From contig DATKCA010000263.1 of the NCBI GenBank assembly GCA_035544675.1, positions 1-47,529 on the forward strand: DNA of 47,529 bases. The letters run 5' to 3'. The DNA is from DATKCA01 sp035544675. GTDB taxonomy: Bacteria > Acidobacteriota > Thermoanaerobaculia > Gp7-AA8. Numbering within the stretch: the stretch's first letter is position 1; every line of letters starts with the position of its first letter. Below the pieces are notes generated by a model. That model saw only the letters and a program-made list of their open reading frames with translations. It ran no database searches and was not told the origin of the DNA. Below, piece by piece: positions 38,538 to 46,400 of the stretch. Both the position numbers and the translations under genes were made by a program.

Positions 38538-40597
38538 TCGGGGTGCAGTGTACCCAATCGCACTTCCACGAGGTTGTCGTAGAACGTGGCGCCGCCGCCC
38601 ACGTCGGTCACGGCCTGCGAGGTCGTGTGATTGGCGTTGCGGCCGTCGCCGGTCAGCCTGCCCCACCAGACCGACGGCGCCGAGACCACACCCGGCCGCA
38701 CCCGATCGGTGATCACCGCCTCGGCCGCGAAGGCGCCGCGGTCGTTGAAGATCTGCACGGCGTCTCCGCCGGCGATGCCGCGCTGACCGGCATCATCGGC
38801 GTGAATCTCCAGCGTCGGCTTCCCCGCCGAGCGCCGCAGCGAGGCGACGTTGACGAACGTGGAGTTGAGAAACGAATGCGCGGGAGGCGAGATCAGGGCC
38901 AGCGGAAAGCGCCGCGCCAGCTCCGGGTTGCGCTCCGGCGACTCGTGCGGCGGCACATACGACGGAATGGGATCGAGGCCGAGCTTCCCGAACTTCTCGG
39001 ACTCGATCTCGATGCGGCCGCTCGTCGTTTTGAGACGCGTCCCGCTGCGATAGGGGAGATGCGGCGAAGGGACAGCGACGCGGATGGATCCCTTCTCGCG
39101 GACCTCTTCGAGCGAGACCGTCCCGCGGCTGAGAGCCTGCCGCATCATCTCTTCATCACTCTCGCGGAGCGCCGGCTCCTCCAGTCCCATCGCCGCGGCG
39201 ATGCGCCGGAAGATCTCCGAGTTCGGCAATGCCTCGCCCATCGGCTCGATGGCGCGACGGTTGTACATCAGGTAGAGATGCCCGTACGCCTTGTGAAGAT
39301 CGTCGTGCTCGAGCCCCGTGGTGGCCGGGAGAAGCACGTCCGCATAGTCTGCGGTGTCGGTCTGGAAGTGTTCGAGGACCACGGTGAAGAGATCCTCGCG
39401 GCGAAGGCCGCGAAGCACGGCCTCACGGTCGGGCGCGACGGCGCCGGGATTGGAGTTGTAGACGACCAGCGCTTTCACAGGGGGATCGGCGATCTCGGTG
39501 AGCGCTTCCCCGAGGCGGCTCATGTTGATGGTGCGCGTGCCGGGAGGGATGAGGTCGTACCGCTCCAGAGCCGCGGTATGAATCGTAAAGGTGGAGGACG
39601 TCGAGAGCTGGCAACCTCCCCCTGCGTCGTTCCACGCCCCTGTCATCGCCGGCAGCAGCGTGATGGCGCGGACCGCCGACCCTCCGCCGCCGTGGCGCTG
39701 CAGTCCGTAGTTGAGGCGGATGAACGTGGGTCGCGTCGACCCGTACTCGCGGGCCAGCCGCTCGATCGTCTCCGCGGGAACGCGGCAGATGTCCGCCGCT
39801 GCCTGGGGCGAGTAATCAGCGAGGACGCGTTCGCGCAGCTTCTGCCACCCCACCGTCATGCGCCGCACGTAAAGGACGTCGATCAGGTCGTCGCGAAACA
39901 GCACGTGCATCATCCCCAGCGCGAACGCGGCGTCGGTGCCGGGCCGGATGGCGATGTGCTCGTCGCAGGCGACGGCGGTGCGCGTGCGCAGCGGATCGAT
40001 ACAGACGGTTCGCGCGCCATTCGACACGGCGCGGCGGATGAACGGCCAGAGGTGCGGATTCGCCGTGAGGGTGTTCGTGCCCCAGAGGATGATCAGCTTC
40101 GCGTCCGGGACCGCCTCGGTATCCGTTCCCATCCGTGAGCCGTACGTCAGATTCATCGCCTCCGCGCCGGCGGACGCGCAGATGGTCCGGTCGAGCAGCG
40201 ACGCGCCGATCTTGTGGAAGAAGCGCCGGTCCATCGACGAGCCCTGGATCAGTCCCATCGTCCCGGCGTACGAGTACGGCAGGATCGCCTGCGGCCCGTG
40301 GGGGGAGTCGATGATCGACCGGAGCTTCGAGGCGATCAGCGACAGCGCCTCGTCCCACGAGGCGCGGCGGAAGGTCCCTTCGCCTTTCGGTCCCGTGCGG
40401 ATCTGCGGGTAGAGGAGCCGTCCCTCGTGATACGTCCGCTCGAGGTACTTCGATACCTTCGTGCAGAGGAACCCCTGCGTGATCGGATGCTCGGGATCGC
40501 CGGCGATGCGCACGGCACGGCCACCCTCGACGGTGACGATCATGGCGCAGGTATCGGGACAATCGTGCGGGCAGACCGCGCGCGTGGTGGTGGGCAT
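38534..40597 (-). CDS. Molybdopterin oxidoreductase (DMSO reductase superfamily)
   Basis: 687 aa, no Tat signal, so cytoplasmic. N-terminal [4Fe-4S] site CPHDCPDTCAMIV with the fourth Cys in QGFLCTKV. bis-MGD-binding landmarks include RRASWDEALSLIASKL, SYAGTMGLIQGSSMDRR, IILWGTNTLTANPH, IDPLRTRTA and the C-terminal WWGRLTGDGRNANHTTSQAV. The Cys in DRTICASAGAEAM may be the Mo ligand by position (inference). No partner Fe-S or membrane subunit follows; the substrate is unknown. A TATAAT box lies 8 nt upstream of ATG 40597. Confidence 0.9.
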   Translation of the reverse strand: MPTTTRAVCPHDCPDTCAMIVTVEGGRAVRIAGDPEHPITQGFLCTKVSKYLERTYHEGRLLYPQIRTGPKGEGTFRRASWDEALSLIASKLRSIIDSPHGPQAILPYSYAGTMGLIQGSSMDRRFFHKIGASLLDRTICASAGAEAMNLTYGSRMGTDTEAVPDAKLIILWGTNTLTANPHLWPFIRRAVSNGARTVCIDPLRTRTAVACDEHIAIRPGTDAAFALGMMHVLFRDDLIDVLYVRRMTVGWQKLRERVLADYSPQAAADICRVPAETIERLAREYGSTRPTFIRLNYGLQRHGGGGSAVRAITLLPAMTGAWNDAGGGCQLSTSSTFTIHTAALERYDLIPPGTRTINMSRLGEALTEIADPPVKALVVYNSNPGAVAPDREAVLRGLRREDLFTVVLEHFQTDTADYADVLLPATTGLEHDDLHKAYGHLYLMYNRRAIEPMGEALPNSEIFRRIAAAMGLEEPALRESDEEMMRQALSRGTVSLEEVREKGSIRVAVPSPHLPYRSGTRLKTTSGRIEIESEKFGKLGLDPIPSYVPPHESPERNPELARRFPLALISPPAHSFLNSTFVNVASLRRSAGKPTLEIHADDAGQRGIAGGDAVQIFNDRGAFAAEAVITDRVRPGVVSAPSVWWGRLTGDGRNANHTTSQAVTDVGGGATFYDNLVEVRLGTLHPE

Positions 40598-40605
40598 CTG
40601 GTCGG

Positions 40606-40611
40606 ATTATA
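40606..40611 (-). promoter_or_regulatory. -10 box TATAAT, 8 nt before the molybdopterin oxidoreductase start
   Basis: Perfect TATAAT on the minus strand (40611 to 40606), 8 nt from the ATG, beside the heptamer element at 40614. Confidence 0.55.
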
Positions 40612-40613
40612 AA

Positions 40614-40690
40614 AGTCCTTAGTCCTTAGTCCTTAGGCGTTAGGAGCCCGTCATCCCTCTAAGGCCTAAGGCCTAAGGACTAACGACTGA
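40614..40690. repeat. Composite inverted heptamer element, locus H
   Basis: Left array AGTCCTT, AGTCCTT, AGTCCTT, AGGCGTT (40614-40641); right array CTAAGGC, CTAAGGC, CTAAGGA, CTAACGA (40659-40686). Same design as locus B (817-899): facing arrays that can pair, with a short different spacer. Fills the gap between the thiolase stop and the molybdopterin gene. Confidence 0.8.
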
Positions 40691-40695
40691 AAGGG

Positions 40696-41982
40696 CTACT
40701 CCCGCTCCAGCACCATGGCTACGCCGATGCCGCCCGCAGCGCACACGGTGACCAGGCCGTACTGCTCGCCGCTGCGCTGCAGCTCGTTGCACACGGTCGT
40801 GACGATGCGCGCGCCGGTCGCGCCGAACGGATGTCCCAGCGCGATCGAGCCGCCGGTCCGGTTGATCTTCTCCGGATCGATGTCGCCCACCGGCTCGGAT
40901 CGGCCGAGCTTCTCCTGCGCGATCTTCTTCGATCCCATCCACTGAATGTTGGACAGGACCTGGGCCGCGAACGCCTCGTGCATCTCGATGACGCCTATGT
41001 CCCTCAGCGAGACGCTGGCGCGCTCCAGAGCAACCGGCAGCGCGAAGACGGGACCCTGCAGCAGCTGGTCGAACGGGTCGGTGGCGGCGTAGGCGTAGCT
41101 GCGGATGTAGCCGATCGGCTGGAGCCCTTCCGCCTTGGCCTTCTCCTCGGACATGAGGAGCACCGCGGCGGCGCCGTCCGTGAGCGGCGAGGCGTTCCCG
41201 GCCGTGATCGAGCCGTACTTCCTGTCGAACACCGGGCGGAGCTTGGCCAGCGCATCGACGGACGTGTCGCCGCGGATCAGGTTGTCCGCGTCGACGATGT
41301 TCTCGAAGCGAGGCGGCACCATGACCGTCATCACTTCGTCCTTGAACCGGCCGTCGGCGGTCGCTTTGGCCGCGCGCGTATGGCTCTGCCAGGCGAACTT
41401 GTCCTGGGCCTCGCGGCTGATGCCGTTCTCCTTGGCCATCTTCTCGGCGGACTCGCCCATCGACAGGCCCGTCGTCGACTCCGCGATGGCCGGCGCATCG
41501 GGCGCCAGGTCTTTCGGCCGCAGTCTGGTGAACGCGCCGAGCTTGCCGCCGACGCTCTTCTGTTTGCTCGCGGACACCAGGGCATCGGAGAAGTTCTTCG
41601 AGAAGAGGATCGGGATGTCGGACAGCGACTCCGATCCGCCCGCGACGACCGTATCCGCATATCCGCGGTAGATCATGTCGGCGGCGGCGGTGATGGCCTG
41701 ATTCGCCGATGCGCACGCTTTCCCGACCGTGTAGCCGGGGATTTTCCGCGGCAGACCCGTTCCGAGAATGATCTCTCTGGCGATGTTGGGCGCCTTCACC
41801 GACGGAATCACGTTGCCGAAGATGACTTCCTGAACCGTCGCGGCGTCGACGCCGGCACGTTCGATCAGCTCCGTCACGGCCAGCTTGCCGAGATCGAGTG
41901 CGGTGAGGTGTGCGTAGTGGGTGCCTGACTTGGCGAAGGGTGTCCGGAGCCCGCGGATGACTGCAACGCGGTGGGCGGTCAT
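40696..41982 (-). CDS. Acetyl-CoA acyltransferase (thiolase, FadI-like)
   Basis: 428 aa from ATG 41982 (TATTCT box 9 nt upstream at 41997-41992). Nucleophile Cys90 in VGKACASANQAI; GNASPLTDGAAAVLLMSEEKA; HEAFAAQ with the catalytic His; GGSIALGHPFGATGAR; and CAAGGIGVAMVLE with the second Cys. The start FAKSGTHYAHLTALDLGK and the length match the FadI type, which cleaves 3-ketoacyl-CoA in beta-oxidation. A FadJ partner is not adjacent. Confidence 0.92.
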   Translation of the reverse strand: MTAHRVAVIRGLRTPFAKSGTHYAHLTALDLGKLAVTELIERAGVDAATVQEVIFGNVIPSVKAPNIAREIILGTGLPRKIPGYTVGKACASANQAITAAADMIYRGYADTVVAGGSESLSDIPILFSKNFSDALVSASKQKSVGGKLGAFTRLRPKDLAPDAPAIAESTTGLSMGESAEKMAKENGISREAQDKFAWQSHTRAAKATADGRFKDEVMTVMVPPRFENIVDADNLIRGDTSVDALAKLRPVFDRKYGSITAGNASPLTDGAAAVLLMSEEKAKAEGLQPIGYIRSYAYAATDPFDQLLQGPVFALPVALERASVSLRDIGVIEMHEAFAAQVLSNIQWMGSKKIAQEKLGRSEPVGDIDPEKINRTGGSIALGHPFGATGARIVTTVCNELQRSGEQYGLVTVCAAGGIGVAMVLERE

Positions 41983-41991
41983 AGGCCGCGG

Positions 41992-41997
41992 AGAATA
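41992..41997 (-). promoter_or_regulatory. -10-like box TATTCT, 9 nt before the thiolase start
   Basis: TATTCT on the minus strand (41997 to 41992), then 9 nt to ATG 41982, without a Shine-Dalgarno. Confidence 0.5.
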
Positions 41998-42043
41998 GCA
42001 TGCTTGACCGGTGCGCCCTGGGCGCGACATCCTGCCAGCTTCC

Positions 42044-43597
42044 ATGACCGTCGCGCCTGTCCTGGAGACCAATCCGCTGCGAGAGGGGCTCGAGCAGGAG
42101 CGAGTCCCCGAAGCCTCGTGTCTGGTCATCTTCGGAGCATCCGGCGACCTCACCATGCGCAAGCTCATCCCCGGGCTCTACTCACTCGCGCACGACGGCC
42201 TCCTTCCGAGCGGTCAGTCCATCATCGGGATTGCCCGCGCCGAGCTCACCGACGACGCGTTCCGCAAGGCCATGCGCGAGGCATGCGACAAGCACGCGCG
42301 GCGCCGTCCCGTGGACGAGGCCATCTGGGACAGCTTCGCCAAACGGCTCTTCTACGTTCAGGGCGAATTCCAGGACCCGAAGGCGTACGAGCGGGTCAAG
42401 GAGAAAGCGGCGGCGTGCGACCGTGAGCGCGGGACCGAGGGGCGGCGGATCTACTATCTGGCCGTCGCCCCGTCGTTCTTCGCCACCGTGTCCGAGATGC
42501 TGGCGAAACACGGGATGGTCAACGACCCGGAGGAGGGGGAACCGTACACGCGCGCGATCATCGAGAAGCCGTTCGGCCGTGACCTTCGCACCGCGCGCGA
42601 GCTGAACCAGGTCGTGGTCCACGTCTTCCGCGAGCGTCAGGTCTTCCGCATCGACCACTACCTGGGCAAGGAGACCGTGCAGAACCTCCTCGTGCTCCGG
42701 TTCGGCAACGGGATCTTCGAGCCGTTCTGGAACCGGCAGTACATCGACCACGTGCAGTTCACCGTGGCCGAGACGGTCGGCGTGGAGAAGCGCGGCGGCT
42801 ACTTCGAGACCAGCGGCATCACGCGCGACATCATCCAGAACCACATGCTGCAGCTCGTGTCTCTGGTGGCCATGGAGCCGCCGGTCGAGTTCGAGGCGGA
42901 CGCGGTGCGCGACGAGAAGGTAAAGGTCCTCAAGGCGCTCCGCGACTTCCCGGCCAGCTGCGACGACCTGACCGCCGTCCGCGGCCAGTACGGGGAGGGT
43001 TCGGTGCTCGGCGAGAAATCGGCCGCGTACCGCAGCGAGCCGAACGTCAACCCGAAGTCGAACGTCGAGACGTTCACGGCCTTGAAGCTGTTCATCGACA
43101 ACTGGCGGTGGGCCGACGTGCCCTTCTACGTCCGGGCCGGGAAGCGGATGCCGAAACGCGTGACCGACATCTCCATTCACTTCCGTCCCGCTCCCTATCC
43201 GATGTTTCACAGGATACCCGGCGTGAAGATGCAGCCGAACGTGCTGGCAATCCGCATCCAGCCCGACGAGGGGATCTCGCTCAAGTTCGACTCCAAGGTC
43301 CCAGGCCCCAATGTCAGGATCGCCCCGGTGACGATGGAGTTCCGCTACGCGACGTCATTCGGCGCGGAACCGCCGGAGGCGTACGAGCGGTTACTGCTCG
43401 AGACCATGCTCGGCGACTCGACGCTGTTCGCCCGTCGCGACGAGGTCGAGATCGCCTGGCAGTGGATCGACCCGTTGCTGAAGTGCTGGGAAGAAGACAC
43501 GAAGGGACAGCCGCACCTCTATCCGGCCGGCTCGTGGGGTCCCCAGGCCGCGGACGCGCTTCTGGAACGCGACGGGCGGAAGTGGAGACGGCCGTGA
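42044..43597 (+). CDS. zwf: Glucose-6-phosphate 1-dehydrogenase
   Basis: 517 aa from ATG 42044. NADP-binding FGASGDLTMRKLIPGLYSL, YLAVAPSFFATV, IEKPFGRDL, active-site FRIDHYLGKETVQNLLVLRF, and IQNHMLQLVSLVAMEPP are all present. First enzyme of the oxidative pentose-phosphate pathway. Operon zwf-opcA-pgl with overlapping stops and starts. Confidence 0.97.
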   Translation: MTVAPVLETNPLREGLEQERVPEASCLVIFGASGDLTMRKLIPGLYSLAHDGLLPSGQSIIGIARAELTDDAFRKAMREACDKHARRRPVDEAIWDSFAKRLFYVQGEFQDPKAYERVKEKAAACDRERGTEGRRIYYLAVAPSFFATVSEMLAKHGMVNDPEEGEPYTRAIIEKPFGRDLRTARELNQVVVHVFRERQVFRIDHYLGKETVQNLLVLRFGNGIFEPFWNRQYIDHVQFTVAETVGVEKRGGYFETSGITRDIIQNHMLQLVSLVAMEPPVEFEADAVRDEKVKVLKALRDFPASCDDLTAVRGQYGEGSVLGEKSAAYRSEPNVNPKSNVETFTALKLFIDNWRWADVPFYVRAGKRMPKRVTDISIHFRPAPYPMFHRIPGVKMQPNVLAIRIQPDEGISLKFDSKVPGPNVRIAPVTMEFRYATSFGAEPPEAYERLLLETMLGDSTLFARRDEVEIAWQWIDPLLKCWEEDTKGQPHLYPAGSWGPQAADALLERDGRKWRRP

Positions 43598-44676
43598 GCG
43601 GGGTCCTGTCCGGCGACGAGGTCAGAGTCGATCTCTCGTCGATCGAGAAGAGCCTGGCCGAGCTCTGGCGCGGTGAAACCAGAGAAGGAGAGCCGGCCGT
43701 CACGCGAGCGGCCCTCTGGAACGTCGTGGCGCACACCTCCTCGTCGGAGGCGCACGCGCAGGCCAGCAGGACGCTCAGCACCGCCAGCGCCTCCGTGCCG
43801 CAACGCACGATCGTCATTCGCGCCGAGCCCGACGCTCCCGACGACATGACCTCGTGGATCAGCGCCAACTGCCACCTTCTGGGGGACAGGAAGCAGGTGT
43901 GTTCCGAGGAGGTGTCGATCGTGGCGGGAGGGCGGCGGATCCATGACGTGGCGCCGATCGTCAACGCCCTCCTGATTCCGGACATGCCGGTGGCGGTGTG
44001 GTGGCTCGGCGACCTTCCGGACGACCCTGAGCTCTACGGCGCCACTCTGCTCGAGCCGGCCGATCGTCTGATCGTCGACTCCTCGTACTTCGACTCACCG
44101 GCGGACCTCAGACTGGTGAGCCGCATCGCGCACCAGACCACGACGGCGCCCGCCGACCTGAACTGGGTGCGCCTCGAAGCGTGGCGCGTGGCGACCGCGG
44201 CGCTGTTCGATCCTCCCTCCGTGCGTGCGCTGCTGCCGCGGATTCGCACGGTCCGTGTGGTGACGAATGCTACGGGGCAGGCATTTGGCGACTACGCTGA
44301 GTCGCTTCTTTACGCCGCCTGGCTCAGCGGACAGGCCGGCCATCGCATTCACGACGACGGGAAGGTGGAAGGGGCGGCGGGATCGATCGACTATCGGATG
44401 ACGAGCGTTACGGGGAGCGGCGACACCGGCTCGCTCCTCGAGGTCTCCATCGAGTTCGACGACGGCTCGGCGGCCACGGTCCGCAGCGACGACGAGCACG
44501 GCGCGCTGACGACCACGGTGAGCGGCATCTCGCAGGCCATGAGCTCCGTGACCCGCGCGCTGGCCGGATCCGAGGATGAACTGATCATCAGGCAGTTGAA
44601 GCGATCGGATGCAGATCGCGTATTCATGAGAGTCCTGCCCAACGCAGTGAAACTGGCGGAGAGGCTGAGAACATGA
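43594..44676 (+). CDS. opcA: Glucose-6-phosphate dehydrogenase assembly protein OpcA
   Basis: 360 aa from GTG 43594, which overlaps the zwf stop (GTGA). Family landmarks: TRAALWNVVAHT, RTIVIRAEPDAPDDMTSWISANC, VCSEEVSIVAGG, LLIPDMPVAVWWLGDLP and DRLIVDSSYFDSP. OpcA activates Zwf, best known in cyanobacteria and actinobacteria. Position between zwf and pgl agrees. Confidence 0.92.
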   Translation: MSGVLSGDEVRVDLSSIEKSLAELWRGETREGEPAVTRAALWNVVAHTSSSEAHAQASRTLSTASASVPQRTIVIRAEPDAPDDMTSWISANCHLLGDRKQVCSEEVSIVAGGRRIHDVAPIVNALLIPDMPVAVWWLGDLPDDPELYGATLLEPADRLIVDSSYFDSPADLRLVSRIAHQTTTAPADLNWVRLEAWRVATAALFDPPSVRALLPRIRTVRVVTNATGQAFGDYAESLLYAAWLSGQAGHRIHDDGKVEGAAGSIDYRMTSVTGSGDTGSLLEVSIEFDDGSAATVRSDDEHGALTTTVSGISQAMSSVTRALAGSEDELIIRQLKRSDADRVFMRVLPNAVKLAERLRT

Positions 44677-45371
44677 ACCTTCGTATCTTCGATTCGACCG
44701 ATGATCTCGTGGAGGCGACCGCGCGCACGATCGAGCAGCGCGCGGCGGGGAGGGAATCGCTCTCCGTCGCCATCTCCGGAGGCTCGACGCCCAAGCCGCT
44801 GTACGAGATGCTGGGGCGGTCACCTCACAAGGAGACCCTGGCGAAGACGCGCATCGTTTGGGTCGTGGTGGACGAGCGTCACGTGCCGATCACGGACCCA
44901 CAGTCGAACGAGGCCATGATCCGCGGGACGCTCTTCGCGAACGGCATCTCACCCAATCACGCTTTTCTCCGCTTCGACACGTCCCTTGGCGATCCGGCCA
45001 AGACGGCCGGCCAGTTCGAGCGCGAGTGGAAGGATCTGAAGATCGACACTCTGGACATGGTGCTGCTGGGGATGGGCGATGACGGCCACACCGCGTCGCT
45101 CTTCCCGGGCACGGACGTGCTCGAGGTGAGCGACCGGATCGCCGCTCCGGTGTTCGTGCCACGCATGAATCAGTGGCGCGTGACGCTGACGTTCCCCGTG
45201 ATTCGCGCGGCCGCGCTCCGGATCGTGATGACGGCGGGGGAGTCGAAGCGGTCGATGCTGCAGCAGGTCCGCGACGGCGCCGGCTACCCGATCGCGCGAG
45301 CCACCGCGGAGGGCGAGACCTGGTGGTTCATCGACCGGCCGGCGTCGGGCGACGTCGACGACTCTGTGTAG
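44673..45371 (+). CDS. pgl: 6-phosphogluconolactonase
   Basis: 232 aa, overlapping opcA by 4 nt (ATGA). SVAISGGSTPKPLYEML, VVDERHVPITDPQSNEAMIR, LDMVLLGMGDDGHTASLFPGT and RVTLTFPVIRAA are DevB/SOL signature regions. Hydrolyses the product of Zwf, completing NADPH formation with a 6-phosphogluconate dehydrogenase that is not present here. Confidence 0.95.
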   Translation: MNLRIFDSTDDLVEATARTIEQRAAGRESLSVAISGGSTPKPLYEMLGRSPHKETLAKTRIVWVVVDERHVPITDPQSNEAMIRGTLFANGISPNHAFLRFDTSLGDPAKTAGQFEREWKDLKIDTLDMVLLGMGDDGHTASLFPGTDVLEVSDRIAAPVFVPRMNQWRVTLTFPVIRAAALRIVMTAGESKRSMLQQVRDGAGYPIARATAEGETWWFIDRPASGDVDDSV

Positions 45372-45388
45372 TCTCTGTGTCAGAGACT

Positions 45389-45417
45389 TTGCGACGCAAA
45401 GCGGTTCCGCGTACCAT
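45389..45417 (+). promoter_or_regulatory. Promoter TTGCGA-N17-TACCAT
   Basis: -35 TTGCGA (45389-45394), 17-nt spacer, -10 TACCAT (45412-45417), then 7 nt to GTG 45425. Complete promoter giving a leaderless message. Confidence 0.55.
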
Positions 45418-45424
45418 CGCTGAC

Positions 45425-46009
45425 GTGCCCGAAGCGCTTCACGATCACGCCGTCGACAACATCCGCTTCATCCGGGAGACGATGGAGCGCGCGTCGGCCT
45501 TCACGTCGATTCCCGGCTGGGGCGGGCTCCTCATCGGGATGACCGCAGTCGGTGCCGCAGTTCTCGCGCATCCGCTGACCGCGACCGATCCGCAACGGTG
45601 GCTGATGGTGTGGCTGGCGGAGGCTCCGCTGGCCGCGGTCATCGCGCTGGTGGCGATGAGGCGGAAGGGTGCGCGGGCAGGCGTGACGCTGACCTCGCCG
45701 CCGGCGCGGCGATTCTTCACCTCGTACGCGGCGCCGCTGGGCGCCGGTGCGGTGCTCACCTTCGTGCTGCAGCGCGCGGGGGCGTTCGGCGCGATGCCGG
45801 CCGCCTGGCTGCTGCTGTACGGCGCGTCGTTCATCAGCAGCGGCGCGTTCTCCATCCGGGTCGTCCCCGTCATGGGTCTCTGCTTCATGACCCTCGGCGT
45901 GGTCGCCGCGCTGTCGTCGTTTCCAGCGGGCAACATCCTGCTCGGCGCAGGGTTCGGCGGCCTGCACATCGTGTTCGGATTGCTGATCGCCAGGAGGTAC
46001 GGTGGCTAG
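45425..46009 (+). CDS. Integral membrane protein, unknown function
   Basis: 194 aa from GTG 45425, chosen by the promoter 7 nt upstream; GTG 45377 is an alternative. N-terminal cytoplasmic segment (HDHAVDNIRFIRETMERASAF) then five or so membrane helices (GWGGLLIGMTAVGAAVLAHP, APLAAVIALVAM, YAAPLGAGAVLTFVL, WLLLYGASFISSGAF, VMGLCFMTLGVVAAL, NILLGAGFGGLHIVFGLLIA). Overlaps the winged-helix regulator gene by 8 nt, so the regulator may respond to this membrane protein or control it. Family not recognised. Confidence 0.8.
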   Translation: MPEALHDHAVDNIRFIRETMERASAFTSIPGWGGLLIGMTAVGAAVLAHPLTATDPQRWLMVWLAEAPLAAVIALVAMRRKGARAGVTLTSPPARRFFTSYAAPLGAGAVLTFVLQRAGAFGAMPAAWLLLYGASFISSGAFSIRVVPVMGLCFMTLGVVAALSSFPAGNILLGAGFGGLHIVFGLLIARRYGG

Positions 46010-46337
46010 ACCGCTGCGCAAGGCGCAGGTCGTGGAGACGAAGATCCCCGACTTCGACCGGTTGATCCACGAGAAGACGCGCCTGGCCATCATCAGCGCT
46101 CTCGCGGCAAACGAGAGCCTGACGTTCAACGAGCTGAAGGCGATCCTGGAGACGTCCGACGGAAACGTCAGCGTGCACACGCGCAAGCTGGAGGAAGCGA
46201 GCTACCTCGTCTGCCGCAAGTCGTTCCATGGGCGGATGCCGCGCACCGAGTACTCCCTCACCGGCGCCGGCCGCCGCGCCTTCGAGCGTTACCTCGGCCA
46301 CATGGAAGCGCTGATCAGGGCCGCGCGGAAGGGGTAA
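46002..46337 (+). CDS. Winged-helix transcriptional regulator
   Basis: 111 aa from GTG 46002. IHEKTRLAIISALAANESLTFNELKAILETSDGNVSVHTRKLEEASYL is a winged helix of the MarR/ArsR-like HTH_27 type, with the wing carrying FHGRMPRTEYSLTGAGRRAFERYL. Binds DNA as a dimer. Co-transcribed with the membrane protein upstream. Confidence 0.88.
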   Translation: MARPLRKAQVVETKIPDFDRLIHEKTRLAIISALAANESLTFNELKAILETSDGNVSVHTRKLEEASYLVCRKSFHGRMPRTEYSLTGAGRRAFERYLGHMEALIRAARKG

Positions 46338-46400
46338 CGCGGCGCCAACGCGGGCAGGCAGCGTCACTGTGACCCGGCGCACGCTACGATCCCTGAACCT

